Origin: Alternaria dauci
Taxonomy: Eukaryota > Ascomycota > Dothideomycetes > Pleosporales > Pleosporaceae
Length of the DNA stretch: 64,000 bases
Direction: 5' to 3'
Assembly (NCBI RefSeq): GCF_042100115.1
Contig: NC_091273.1
Location: forward strand, 1,240,001 to 1,304,000
Numbering within the stretch: the first letter of the stretch is position 1; each line of letters begins with the position of its first letter. The notes beneath the pieces were generated by a model that searched no databases, was not told the DNA's origin, and saw only the letters and a list, made by a program, of their open reading frames with translations. Below, one piece after another: positions 1-9,672 of this stretch. A program made the translations under genes and the position numbers.

Positions 1-899
1 GCGGTTTCAACACATGGCTCAAGCATCAAGCATCCAAATTTCTGAAGCCCGATGATCCACGCCTCCTCCTCAACACTGTCGTCTCAAATATCACCTACTC
101 AGATACCGGAGTACACATCACCACCTCGGACGGCTCATGCGTAGAAGCTGACTATGCCATCTCTACCGTCTCGCTTGGTGTGTTACAAAACGACGCCATC
201 ACATTCGAGCCTGAACTTCCCGAATGGAAGCAAGCCGCCATCGCCACGTTCTCATTCGGCACGTATACCAAAATCTTCTTCCAGTTCAATGAAACCTTCT
301 GGCCAGATGATAAGCAGTTTTTCCTTTACGCTGATCCAACGACACGCGGATACTACACAGTTTGGCAGAGCTTGTCGACAGAAGGCTTCTTACCAGACTC
401 TAACATCATCTTTGCCACACTTGTCGACGAACAATCGTATCGCGTCGAGGCACAAGACGACGAGACCACAAAGGCAGAAGGCATGGCCGTTCTACGCAAG
501 ATGTTTCCTAATACCACTATCCCAGAACCGATTGCGTTCACCTACCCGCGTTGGTCACAAACACCATGGTCTTACGGATCCTACTCCAACTGGCCTGCTG
601 GCACCACGCTCGAAATGCATCAAAACCTTCGCGCAAATGTAGGCAGACTATACTTTGCTGGCGAAGCAACGAGTGCGGAGTACTTTGGCTTTCTGCACGG
701 CGCGTGGTTCGAGGGTCAAGAGGTGGGAGAGCGTATTGCAGGGCAGATTACTACAGAGTGTGTCAATCGTGAGAGCGGATGTGGAGCGTACAACCGCTAC
801 GAGGTTTTGCAGGGAACCACAGAACTGTGGGAGGTCAATGCGTACAATGGAATGGGGACGAGTCCGTTCTTTGTTGCCGACACTGGGGAAGCGGAGTAG
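1..899 (+). CDS. FAD-dependent amine/polyamine oxidase, 3' part only
   Basis: The reading frame is open from base 3 to the stop at 897-899, giving the last 298 residues of a flavin amine oxidase; the start and N-terminal FAD-binding domain lie outside the window. The visible part contains the family strand motif YAISTVSLGVLQND about 55 residues in, an aromatic-rich substrate domain (SYGSYSNWPAGT), and the C-terminal FAD-contact segment RLYFAGEATSAEYFGFLHGA followed by a helix with GERIAG. These are standard for polyamine oxidase/spermine oxidase-like enzymes, which oxidise polyamines and release H2O2. No intron is needed in the visible part. It ends with a short tail rather than an obvious peroxisomal SKL. 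Substrate cannot be decided from this half; it could be an Fms1-like or secreted amine oxidase. Confidence 0.88.
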   Translation, partial: GFNTWLKHQASKFLKPDDPRLLLNTVVSNITYSDTGVHITTSDGSCVEADYAISTVSLGVLQNDAITFEPELPEWKQAAIATFSFGTYTKIFFQFNETFWPDDKQFFLYADPTTRGYYTVWQSLSTEGFLPDSNIIFATLVDEQSYRVEAQDDETTKAEGMAVLRKMFPNTTIPEPIAFTYPRWSQTPWSYGSYSNWPAGTTLEMHQNLRANVGRLYFAGEATSAEYFGFLHGAWFEGQEVGERIAGQITTECVNRESGCGAYNRYEVLQGTTELWEVNAYNGMGTSPFFVADTGEAE

Positions 900-1136
900 A
901 TGCGTAGTCAGGAGGAAACGCGGCCATATATGACATGGCGCTTCTGAGACCCTTTGACTACACCTCCGATGTACTTTGACTCTCGAAGTCATCAATCAAG
1001 AATGCGAAACGCTGGCAGCTTCATACTTTTTTTCTTACTGCTTCCCTTCCTTCTCATCTTCCGCTTTCAGCTCAAAGTCCGCCATCAGTACCGCCTTAAC
1101 CGTTATCCCCACATCCACCAACCATGCTTCGCTCGC

Positions 1137-2387
1137 TCATACACCTCGCGCGTCCATCTTTTTCTTCTGCTCTACACCTACCATGTTCAGGAAGAGAGCA
1201 GGTAGGTTCGCATATTTCTCAGGCAGTTTCCCCTTGCTCACACACATCTGTGCAGTTGCCAAGTAAGACTTGCAGAATGCATCCCACAAATACTGGTCCT
1301 TTTCCAGCTCCGCATGAGGCCTAGGAAAGTAAGGGTCGTTTCGAAAGAAAGAGTGGACAAGTTGCTTCAAGCCATCTTGGGTGGGCGCAAAGGTAGCGCA
1401 ACGGTTGAAGTCTAGCATCCAGATATGCGTAGTCCTCTTGTGAAAGTTCTTGAGTGCCGCATCCCAGGTTGAAGTGTTAGGCTTCATTTTTGCTATCATG
1501 TTGGGACTAAGATTCTCTTGTTGAAAGAGGTGAGGCTCAGCAACGTAGTCGGGAGCTGAACCAAGCACGAACTCGACATCGTTACCATCCAGTTGGCAGG
1601 CCCAATGCATGATGGCTAAAGTCTCAGCTATGCAAGTAGCAAAATCTGCAGCATCCAGTTCCAGCTCTTCGATCTGGTCGAGATGCAACTGGAAGTTGCG
1701 AAGTTGAAATCCTTTAAACTTTGATGGTACTTGCACCCTTCTCTTTCCCAAGTATATCCTGACCAGGCAGTCTTTGTTCGATGCATCGGCTTTGAAGTAG
1801 GCGCGGTGTTCAGCAGGACAGTAAAGGTCAATGAGTGATTCGCGAATCACTTTGGTGAGAGGAAGGATTCTCTCCGTCGCTAGTAGGTTCGAGGGCGTTT
1901 TGAGGTCGGGAAAGCGATCCTGGTTCTCGGGCCACCAGATCTCGTCACCCACTCCAACGAAATACTTATGACGGGGAACTTGAACCTGAATGTTGCCCCT
2001 TCCAAACTCCTCAAACTGCCTGGAGATCTTGACGTGTGTCTTAAAGTCGTTCCAAAGCTGATCCGTCTCTTTTCCAGGGAAATGGGCAACCTTGAACGCG
2101 TCCGTGGTGCCAGGTACTTCATAAACTCTGCCACAAGTTCCTGCCCCAATGGATCTGAACTGTGCTCTTGTTCCCACAGCGGCTTGCTGTCTCTTTGCGA
2201 AAGACGAGGTCGTCGAAACGCCAGATCGAACCGAAAGGAACCTTTTTAGTGTCATCTTGGGGTTCAGTTCTTCCTCTAACTGGATGGATGCCATCATCTT
2301 CTCGACTAGAGAAGGTGCTCTGCTGCTTTCAGCTTCGCTGCTCTGACCTTGGCCTCTCTTCCTAGGACTGGGCATCTCGGAAGACAT
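1137..2387 (-). CDS. DUF3669 domain protein, protein-kinase-like fold
   Basis: Single-exon frame of 416 aa starting at ATG 2387-2385. Residues 1-60 are low-complexity and charged. A glycine-rich loop resembling a kinase P-loop (IGAGTCGRVYEV, about 80-91) is followed by FKVA with a lysine near residue 99. The segment around residues 225-280 (FQLHLDQIEEL, then ETLAIMHWACQLDGNDVEFVLG) and HIWMLDFNRC near 320 are the signature of DUF3669, a fungal family often annotated as zinc-finger or hypothetical proteins. The LDFNR motif occupies the place of a kinase DFG, but no HRD catalytic loop is evident, so activity is doubtful. It is divergent from the metacaspase. Function unknown. Confidence 0.8.
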   Translation of the reverse strand: MSSEMPSPRKRGQGQSSEAESSRAPSLVEKMMASIQLEEELNPKMTLKRFLSVRSGVSTTSSFAKRQQAAVGTRAQFRSIGAGTCGRVYEVPGTTDAFKVAHFPGKETDQLWNDFKTHVKISRQFEEFGRGNIQVQVPRHKYFVGVGDEIWWPENQDRFPDLKTPSNLLATERILPLTKVIRESLIDLYCPAEHRAYFKADASNKDCLVRIYLGKRRVQVPSKFKGFQLRNFQLHLDQIEELELDAADFATCIAETLAIMHWACQLDGNDVEFVLGSAPDYVAEPHLFQQENLSPNMIAKMKPNTSTWDAALKNFHKRTTHIWMLDFNRCATFAPTQDGLKQLVHSFFRNDPYFPRPHAELEKDQYLWDAFCKSYLATAQMCVSKGKLPEKYANLPALFLNMVGVEQKKKMDARGV

Positions 2388-3020
2388 GATGAGCGGGTTG
2401 GTTTTTGTGATCGGTGGTTGAAATGTGTGTAGTGGAATTTGATTACTGAAGTGTATGTGTGTGTGTGTGTGTGTAGAAAGGTAGGTGAGAGTTTTACTGC
2501 GATTTATATTACCCAGAGGTGCGCAGTATCCACTTCATTCCATGGTACCGCGGTGACGCAGAAACTATTAGTCACTCTCACCTTCCATTCACATTTCTCT
2601 CACCTTCACGTTATATTTCGTTTGCGGTTTTGGGCCAGGCTAATCTATCGATATCGTAATCGCATCGTGAACGGCTGGCTTGGCACTTGCCCTCCTCGTA
2701 CGTGCGAGTGAGGTCATAGGTACTAGTCTGTCCTTTGCTAACCCTAGGATGCGCGAATGTAAGCTCAAGGCTTTTGACTTGAGAACAATGCAGGCATGTG
2801 CGATCCTACGCGATTGTCAGGTACCATCGCATGCACATGGGCGGAGCGACGCGTCGGCGTACTAGGATTGATTGGGCAGTGATCAGCCACATTATTCACT
2901 ACCCCTCCAACTTGACAACACACTACAAACCTCCGCCACTGTTCAGCCACTCCTACCATCGATATCACTCTTGATCCCTAGATCCAATTCTTACCCCCGA
3001 ATATCATAATCCAGTCCAAC
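2388..3020. other. divergent intergenic region (DUF3669 / metacaspase promoters)
   Basis: 633 bp without a supported gene between two divergent starts, so it should hold both promoters. Apart from the GT dinucleotide run at its DUF3669 end I see no clear structured element. Confidence 0.6.
2451..2475 (+). repeat. (GT)n microsatellite
   Basis: An almost pure GT run of about 25 bp lies roughly 65 bp upstream of the DUF3669 gene start, in its presumed 5' leader. Confidence 0.85.
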
Positions 3021-4036
3021 ATGTCCTACAGACGCAAGAAGAGTCTCCTCATTGGCATCAACTATGTTGGCAGTAGCCACGAGCTGAAGGGCTGCCATTC
3101 CGATGTAGACAACATGGCCGAGTTCCTTTCCTACCGCGGCTACACTAACTCACACAAAGACCGTGTCATCTTGACTGACCGCCCGGAAGTGCCACACGAC
3201 TCACCCTACTTCCCTTCGGGCCACAACCTCCTCGCAGCCATGGACTGGCTAGTCTCTGAACCTGGTTGCACACTGTTTCTGCACTACTCAGGCCACGGCG
3301 GACAGATTGCGGACGTAGACGGCAATAGGACTACGGGCATGGATGCTTCCATTGTTCCTGTGGATTTCGAACAGCGGGGTCAAATTTCCAGCACCATTCT
3401 ACATGAACATCTTGTCACGTACATGGCTAACGACTGCACTCTCTTCGTCGTCATGGACTGCTGTCACTCTGGTAGTGCACTCGAACTACCCTATGTTTAC
3501 CGCTCTGACAGCGACGGTCAAATCAGTCTGATGGACAATCTGAAAGCTGGGCTTAAGCTCGCAGACGAAGCTCGCGATATCATTTCCGGCGGCTTCTCCT
3601 ACAGCAAAGTCGGCGAGGCGAAGGAGTTGCTTGCAGGCGCTAGCTCCTTTTTCAAGGGCCTGAAGCATTTTGGGCAAGAGGAGGAGGAAGGATTGGAAAG
3701 CGGAGAGTTTGCGGGACAGTATGGAAGCGAACGGAAGATGGTGACCATGTTTTCTGGTTGCAGGGACGATCAAACGAGTGCAGATGCGCGCATTGAAGGA
3801 GAGCCGACGGGCGCTATGACATGGGCATTCTTGGAAATGATGAAGCGTGATCAAACTCCAAGCTACGCTGAGGCGAGTACTACACATAATCATTTTGACC
3901 AACCATTATTTGACTGACTGGTGCACAGACACTCAAATTCATAAGGAAGATGTTGGATGAGAGTGACTACAAGCAGATTCCGCAGTTGAGTTCGGGACTG
4001 GACATTGATTTGGATGAGATGACGTTGGTCCTTTGA
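3021..4036 (+). CDS. metacaspase (caspase-like C14 cysteine peptidase)
   Basis: Predicted 319-aa metacaspase from ATG 3021. The p20 core shows LLIGINYVG (about 9-17), the catalytic histidine in HYSGHGGQ (His92) and the catalytic cysteine in MDCCHSGSA (Cys148). Metacaspases cleave after Arg/Lys and act in stress survival, protein quality control and cell death. The usual N-terminal Pro/Gln-rich prodomain is absent, so it is shorter than the typical ~400-450 aa fungal enzyme. Exon 1 is 3021-3872 and exon 2 3929-4036. The only splice that keeps the family C-terminus (PSYAE joined to TLKFIRKML, then IPQLSSGLDID) uses donor GAG|GCGAGT at 3873 and acceptor CACAG at 3928, a 56-nt GC-AG intron. A GT donor five bases downstream gives early termination. 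Confidence 0.88.
3873..3928 (+). other. probable GC-AG intron in the metacaspase gene
   Basis: Donor AG|GCGAGT, internal CTGAC-type branch site (tgactgactg, 3911-3920), acceptor GCACAG. Splicing here restores frame and a conserved metacaspase C-terminus; using the GT at 3877 with the same, only available acceptor ends translation within about 11 codons. Confidence 0.7.
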
Positions 4037-4371
4037 TTTCAGAATGCAATCATCGGACAACAACCTTGCGTGTATGAACAACCATCGATAGAAGGCAATC
4101 CCAGATGACGAACAAGCAGTCCTTCAACCGAGTGTCTTGAACATGGATTGCGATTCTCTTGTAGCAAACCGGGTAGTTGACGCAGCTTGTATCATGTATG
4201 TACGGCCCGTTCTTGCACAGCAGCGGCATAGCTTGCCATCTCCAACACCGTGACAAAAACAATGGTCTAATAGAGACCAAGCATTCTTTTAATAGGCCCT
4301 TCCAGCCGGGTATAACACCACTTCAGTCCTCCTCACCTCTCATCTTCCCAAAACAATACCAAGTTTTCAAG
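4037..4371. other. intergenic, nothing recognised
   Basis: 335 bp between metacaspase stop and the next gene's preferred start. An upstream in-frame extension of the following gene (from 4177) exists but has no protein-like character, so I treat it as 5' leader. Confidence 0.5.
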
Positions 4372-5040
4372 ATGGCTCAACCCATCGACCCAGTCCGCAA
4401 GCGCATCTTCTCAGAGCTCAATCTGCAGTTGGCCCAACACGACATCTCCAAAGATATCATGAACGAGACGTCCAAGCACCTTGCCTTCCTCGCACGCTAC
4501 TACCTCAACGACCCCTGCGTCAATCCTCTCATGATCAGCGTACCCATCGTCGACATACCCGTTATCAGCCCCGAAGGAGGAATAGCCATGGCACACAAGA
4601 TCGCTTTAGTCGTCCACGAGACGGCCCCGTCGTCTGCTTCTCCTCGCAACTCCTCTACCGCATCTGCTACTGATCAAGGCGGTACTCCGACGACAGTGGA
4701 GAAGAAGGATGGCGAGGTGAAGTCTGTTGTGTCTGCGAAGAAAACAGCGGAGACTCGGCATTGTGCTCCCCCTTCTTTGTCTGCACCTGTATCTGCATCT
4801 ACATCGACGTCTTCCAGGCCGCGCATTCGCGTGCTGATCCAGATGATTGGTTCAATGGGTCATCGGCAATGCCTAGTCGGTGGCTTCTGCGCTATTGCTG
4901 AGCGTGTTGTTGGGGGTTTGTTGGATGGTGACGAGGAGATGGTGGATGCATGTGAAGTGAGCAAGAAAGGCAAAGCAGGGAAGAAGAAGCTGGGAAAAGA
5001 ACCAGTGTGGAACATCATGCCTTGGGGAGATTATTGTTGA
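4372..5040 (+). CDS. unrecognised 222-aa protein
   Basis: I do not recognise this family. The start at 4372 was chosen because the sequence becomes protein-like there (MAQPIDPVRKRIFSELNLQL) and the ATG follows a typical leader (caagATGG); an ATG 195 bp upstream is in frame but its extension looks non-coding. Residues 1-85 are helical and hydrophobic-patterned, 88-155 are Ser/Thr/Ala/Lys-rich and probably disordered, and 156-222 contain a conserved-looking block (RIRVLIQMIGSMGHRQCLVGG) followed by a lysine-rich stretch and the end VWNIMPWGDYC. No signal peptide, membrane segment or metal motif is obvious. It is convergent with the histone deacetylase gene. Confidence 0.7.
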   Translation: MAQPIDPVRKRIFSELNLQLAQHDISKDIMNETSKHLAFLARYYLNDPCVNPLMISVPIVDIPVISPEGGIAMAHKIALVVHETAPSSASPRNSSTASATDQGGTPTTVEKKDGEVKSVVSAKKTAETRHCAPPSLSAPVSASTSTSSRPRIRVLIQMIGSMGHRQCLVGGFCAIAERVVGGLLDGDEEMVDACEVSKKGKAGKKKLGKEPVWNIMPWGDYC

Positions 5041-5349
5041 GATGCCATGAAGCAAGGCAGAGCACGGAATGAAAATGACCTAGAACGTTGAATTGTAGAG
5101 TTGGTTGTTCCTTAACTGTTCACAATCTATCTAGCCAGTAGAGCTCGAAATGGCAAACGGATGACGAGAACTTTGCACCAGAATAACAGAAAAGAAAATC
5201 CAAAAGGTATCCTTAGCCAGAGTGACTCAAAGCCATATCTCATCACACCAAAACACCTACCCGCTACGTGTCAGAAAACATTTACCCAGGAACAGTGCGA
5301 CTGAAGATCAAACGCCTGCCAAATGCACCAAAATACCCCGACCAAGTGG
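5041..5349. other. convergent intergenic region
   Basis: 309 bp between the stops of the 222-aa gene and RPD3; presumably overlapping 3' UTRs. No further structure seen. Confidence 0.5.
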
Positions 5350-7246
5350 CTAATCCTTTGCAACCTCGGTCCGGACTTCGCCTTTGACGTTCTCAGAATC
5401 GCGTTCTGCTTCACCCTCTTCTTTGGCTGCAGCAACCTCCTCCTTGTCTGCAGTGTCTTCCATCTCGACATCTGCTGTCGGGGCAGACGTGGATGCCATC
5501 GCTGTTGGTGCGGTGGGTGGGGATTCAGGTGGGGTCACGACACCTCCAGTGGGCGACTGGGACTGATTCGAGTTGTCAGCAGGAGCAGGCACAGCAGGCG
5601 GTGCATCCATGTCAATGTCACCATCATCGTCCGCTTCTTGCTCGCCAGTCGCGGGAGTTTGTGTGCGCGATTTGGCGGCAGCGGATGCTTGGCGTGTTGA
5701 CATGGCGCTTTCACCATTAATCTCCAGGCCGTCTAGATCGTCCGCCGGAGCAGCGTTGGGATTGGGGAAATCGGTGATGTTCCGCTTCTTCTTGGTGCCG
5801 GGTTGAGCACGCACTCCAAGACTGTTTTTGTAGTCCTCATCATCGCTCGCGTCGTATAGCTCGCCATCGTGCTCTACCTGCTTGTCACGCTGGCGCTGTG
5901 TCATCCGTACGTCCTTGTTTTCGTCGGCATCAAGGTCGTCGTCTTCATCTTCAGCGTCGGAGTCGGCTGCGCGTAGCAGCGATGTGGGCACATCGGGTAT
6001 ATTGGTAAAAGCCTCAACTGACGGCCTTCCGGTTCTTCGGATGTTCTCGATGACGGCTGATTTGATCTTGTGCAGGTAATCGTGAGAGTTTGCATTCTCC
6101 ATGTTGGATGGTCGGACGTCCAGTTCGTAGTCGGGAGCGAAATACTCGTAGTAGTCGTTGAAAGGCAGCTGCTTGGACATCTTGGTCGAGACGAGCTCTC
6201 CAGTCTCGTAGGCCCAGGTTCGCGCTACGTTTCTCATGGTGTAGCCACCACCTCCTAGTACGATGACTGGCACGCCAAAACTCTTGACGTACTTGACACA
6301 GTTGGCGTGGCCGTCCATGCTTAAGTTGAAGCAGCCAAGTCTGTCGCCAGAAAGACTGTCACCACCACATTGCAGGACAATAGCCTCGGGCCCATAGTAT
6401 GTCATGACAGCCTCGATGACGGGCTCGAAGATGTTGCGATAGGTGTCGTCGGTAATGCCGTCGCGGAGAGGAAAGTTGACCGAGTAGTTTTTGCCGCTGC
6501 CAACACCAATGTCGCGTAGTTCGCCGGTACCTGGGAAGTACTCGCCGTACTTGTGGAAGGAGACGGTCATGACGCGATCGGTCGTGTAGAAGGCTTCCTC
6601 GACACCATCACCGTGGTGGACGTCGATGTCAATGTACAGCACGCGCTGCTTGTATCTAAGGAGCTCGATGATGCCCAGGACGATGTCGTTGACATAGCAG
6701 AAACCGCTGGCTTCGCTCTTCTTCGCGTGATGCAGTCCTCCGGCCCAGTTGACTGCGACATCGCATTTTCCTCGGTTCAGGCGGGCGGCACCCTCCATGG
6801 TCCCGCCAGCGCTGATGCCGCAGAACTCAAAAAGGCCGTCAAAGACTGGACAGTCGTCTCCCACGTTGTACTTGCTCTGCTCGCGCGTGAAGCTCTCCAT
6901 GTTGTCGGGCGTGACCTTGTGCAAAAACTCGATGTATTCGTCTGTGTGGAACTGCGTCATTTCGTACTTGGAGGCTGGTTTTGCGCGCTGCCGAATGTTA
7001 GCAGGAATGCACGCGGGCGTCGAATCAGGGTGTACCTACGTAAATCTCCATCTTGGTGTAGAGGCCATAGTTCATGATCAAGCTATGCGCCATGCGTATA
7101 CGGTGGGGCTTCATGGGATGGCCTGCGACATAGGCATAGTTGCCGACGTCGGAGTCGTAGAAGTAGGCCACCTTTTTTGGTTGCGACGCAACGCCGTTGT
7201 TCAGAGAAGCCGAGCCCGTCGTGGGCGCCATGTCGGTGGTAGCCAT
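5350..7246 (-). CDS. RPD3: class I histone deacetylase RPD3
   Basis: Two exons, 7246-7040 and 6987-5350, joined across a 52-nt phase-0 intron (TAC|GTAGGT...CGGCAG|CGC), give 614 aa. The catalytic domain starts with [20 protein letters not shown] and carries the zinc and charge-relay motifs [30 protein letters not shown] and [16 protein letters not shown], all typical of RPD3/HDAC1. It removes acetyl groups from histone tails in SIN3-type corepressor complexes in the nucleus. Beyond roughly residue 400 lies a long acidic and Ser/Thr-rich tail, much longer than in yeast Rpd3; C-terminal extensions are known for filamentous-fungal RpdA proteins. Divergent from RPN11. Confidence 0.96.
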
Positions 7247-7729
7247 ATATCTGTGTTAGCTGCGCACAGCTATGCGACTGCAGGGGTGTTGGTGATGTTT
7301 GCTCTGAGAATCGGAGATGAATTTTGGTGGGGCGAGGTGTGGTGGAGAAGGGAGACTTCAGGTATACGCAGTGCTCGAGGGTCAGCGATCCAGGAAAGGT
7401 GGAGGGGTCTGGACGAGGGTAGATGGCGGAAGCTCGAACAAAGACGCTCGCGCCGCGCCCTTGAGCATCCATGCACCGAGCTGCAACAGGGCACCCCTGC
7501 TTAGCACCGGTTCCGGAACAACCGAATCGCCGCATGTGGCAGTCGCGCAGTTACGTGAGAGAGAGCTCCGAGCATCAACAGCTTCATCATCGCCGCCGCC
7601 GCCTACCCGCCTGCCTACCCACCCAGACGTTTGCTCTGCCCACCACCACCCCGCCGATACACACCCCTCCCCACCACTCTCCAAACACCCTACTCGTACA
7701 ATTCACAGCGCCATCGCCAGTATCCTGCC
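7247..7729. promoter_or_regulatory. shared divergent promoter region RPD3 / RPN11
   Basis: 483 bp between two divergent ATGs. The RPN11-proximal part is strongly pyrimidine/CA rich (a common fungal 5' leader style). No specific factor site is claimed. Confidence 0.5.
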
Positions 7730-8866
7730 ATGGATCGGTTAACCAGAATGCTTGCCGCCGCTCAGGGTGGCATGGGCGGCATGGGAGGGCCCCAGGGCGA
7801 CACCAACCTCATCGACAACTCGGAAACCGTCTACATCTCCTCGCTGGCACTGCTCAAGATGCTGCGACACGGCCGGGCTGGTGTGCCCATGGAAGTCATG
7901 GGTCTGATGCTGGGCGAGTTTGTCGATGATTACACAGTACGCGTCGTCGATGTCTTTGCTATGCCGCAGTCGGGAACCGGAGTCTCCGTCGAGGCCGTAG
8001 ACCCCGTCTTCCAAACCAAGATGATGGACATGTTGAGGCAAACAGGAAGGTGCGTATCTGCTGGCTGGCTGGCCACTCGACGCCGCCACCGCTCCCATCA
8101 CAGCCATCCAATGCTGACAAACACAGGCAAGAGACCGTCGTCGGCTGGTACCACTCACATCCCGGTTTCGGCTGCTGGCTGTCGTCTGTCGATATCAACA
8201 CACAGCAGTCATTCGAGCAGCTCACACCCCGCGCCGTCGCCGTTGTCGTGGACCCCATCCAGTCCGTCAAGGGCAAAGTCGTCATCGATGCTTTCCGCCT
8301 CATCAACCCTCAGGCTCTCATGATGGGCCACGAGCCCCGCCAGACCACCTCCAACGTCGGCCATCTCAACAAGCCTTCGATCCAGGCGCTTATCCACGGC
8401 CTGAACCGCCACTACTACTCCATCGGCATCAACTACCGAAAGACTGCGCTCGAGGAGAACATGCTGATGAACCTCCACAAGCACGTATGGACAGAGGCGC
8501 TGCTCATGGACGACTTCAAGAGCGAGGGCGAGCGGAATACCGACAAGCTGCAGAAGCTCGTCACTCTGGCAGACGGTTACGAGAAGCGCGTCAAGGAGGA
8601 GACCGAGTTGACCAAGGACCAATTGAAGACGCGATACGTCGGAAAGGTCGACCCCAAGAAGCGTATGTTGATCAGATCCACAGATTGCGCCAAGACCATG
8701 CTAACAATCCACCACAGACATCTCGGACGTCGGCCAGCAGCTGATCGAAGACAACATCGTCTCCGTCTCGCGGCAGATGATCGACAAGGAAGCCTCGGTA
8801 CCCAAGTCTATTTCGCGGCAAAACGGCAACGCACCCAGTGGTGACGACGTGGAGATGGAGGAGTAG
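7730..8866 (+). CDS. RPN11: 26S proteasome lid deubiquitinase RPN11
   Basis: Three exons (7730-8049, 8127-8662, 8718-8866) with GTGCGT...CACAG and GTATGT...CACAG introns encode 334 aa, close to the usual ~310 aa. The N-terminus has an extra Gly/Met repeat (GGMGGMGG). The MPN+/JAMM metalloprotease motif is intact: Glu55 in [10 protein letters not shown], then His116, His118 and Asp129 in [17 protein letters not shown]11 cleaves ubiquitin chains from substrates as they enter the proteasome. The C-terminal helices end with GDDVEMEE. The intron placed after AGG codon position 2 exactly restores [13 protein letters not shown]. Identification is secure. Confidence 0.97.
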
Positions 8867-9672
8867 GATCACATGCCACAGCTCAGAGAAGCCTTCCGGA
8901 CTGGCATGAGCAGCTAATCAAATTTGCGCTCAAAGCAGACATACGATACAGTAATGCATAGAGTATGAGACAACGATTACCCAAACATCTGGTGTTGAGC
9001 AGTCAATCGTATCAGAGCCGTGATGTAGCGTCGAGAGCAAGCCAAGGCTGACAATCTCGATTCCAATGTGTACATTTTGGATACCTCTATTTCACGTATA
9101 CATTTTTCTTTTTCCAGGTGCATGGGAAAACAACAAAAAACACGACATCGGCCCACGCCCTCCGTAAAATCATTTCTCATACGCCACCGCGACACGACAA
9201 TGCGCCCCGTCGTCGCAAAAAACCCCCGAGGGTTACTTTGTTTGTGTAATCCGTCCATGACCCACGTCCTTTCTTTGGTATAAAACAACAAATTGCCGCC
9301 CCCCGTTCCTACCCAACCAATACTTCCTTCCCATCATCCATGCGTATATTGTGACAATACAGAAAACAGCCAATTATTACCATGTCTTTCTCGGTCAACT
9401 CCGGGTACGAAAAGTGGAAAGGGTTCCAGGAAAAACACAAAAGCGATTTTTGGATTGGATAGAGGTTTAGGGCTTCGGTTGGAGAAGGGGGGCTAGGGAA
9501 ATGACTAGTCCAGGTCCGAAGGTGGTTGAAACAGTGCGACTCGTAAAAGAGTGCTCTAGTAGCCGAAAAACTGGCCATATCTGCGTCCAGATAACCCCTG
9601 CAAGGTGGCTATGGTGAACGAGGGTTTGCTTTCAAGTAGCAAGTGAACTCAGAAAAACGATGACCTGCCAGA
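8867..9672. other. convergent intergenic region
   Basis: 806 bp between the stops of RPN11 and the ABC transporter. Poly-T/A tracts and short ORFs only; presumably two 3' UTRs. No gene supported. Confidence 0.5.

Noticed and set aside
4177..4371. 65-codon N-terminal extension of the 222-aa gene
   Set aside because: Non-protein-like composition; the ATG at 4372 has better context.
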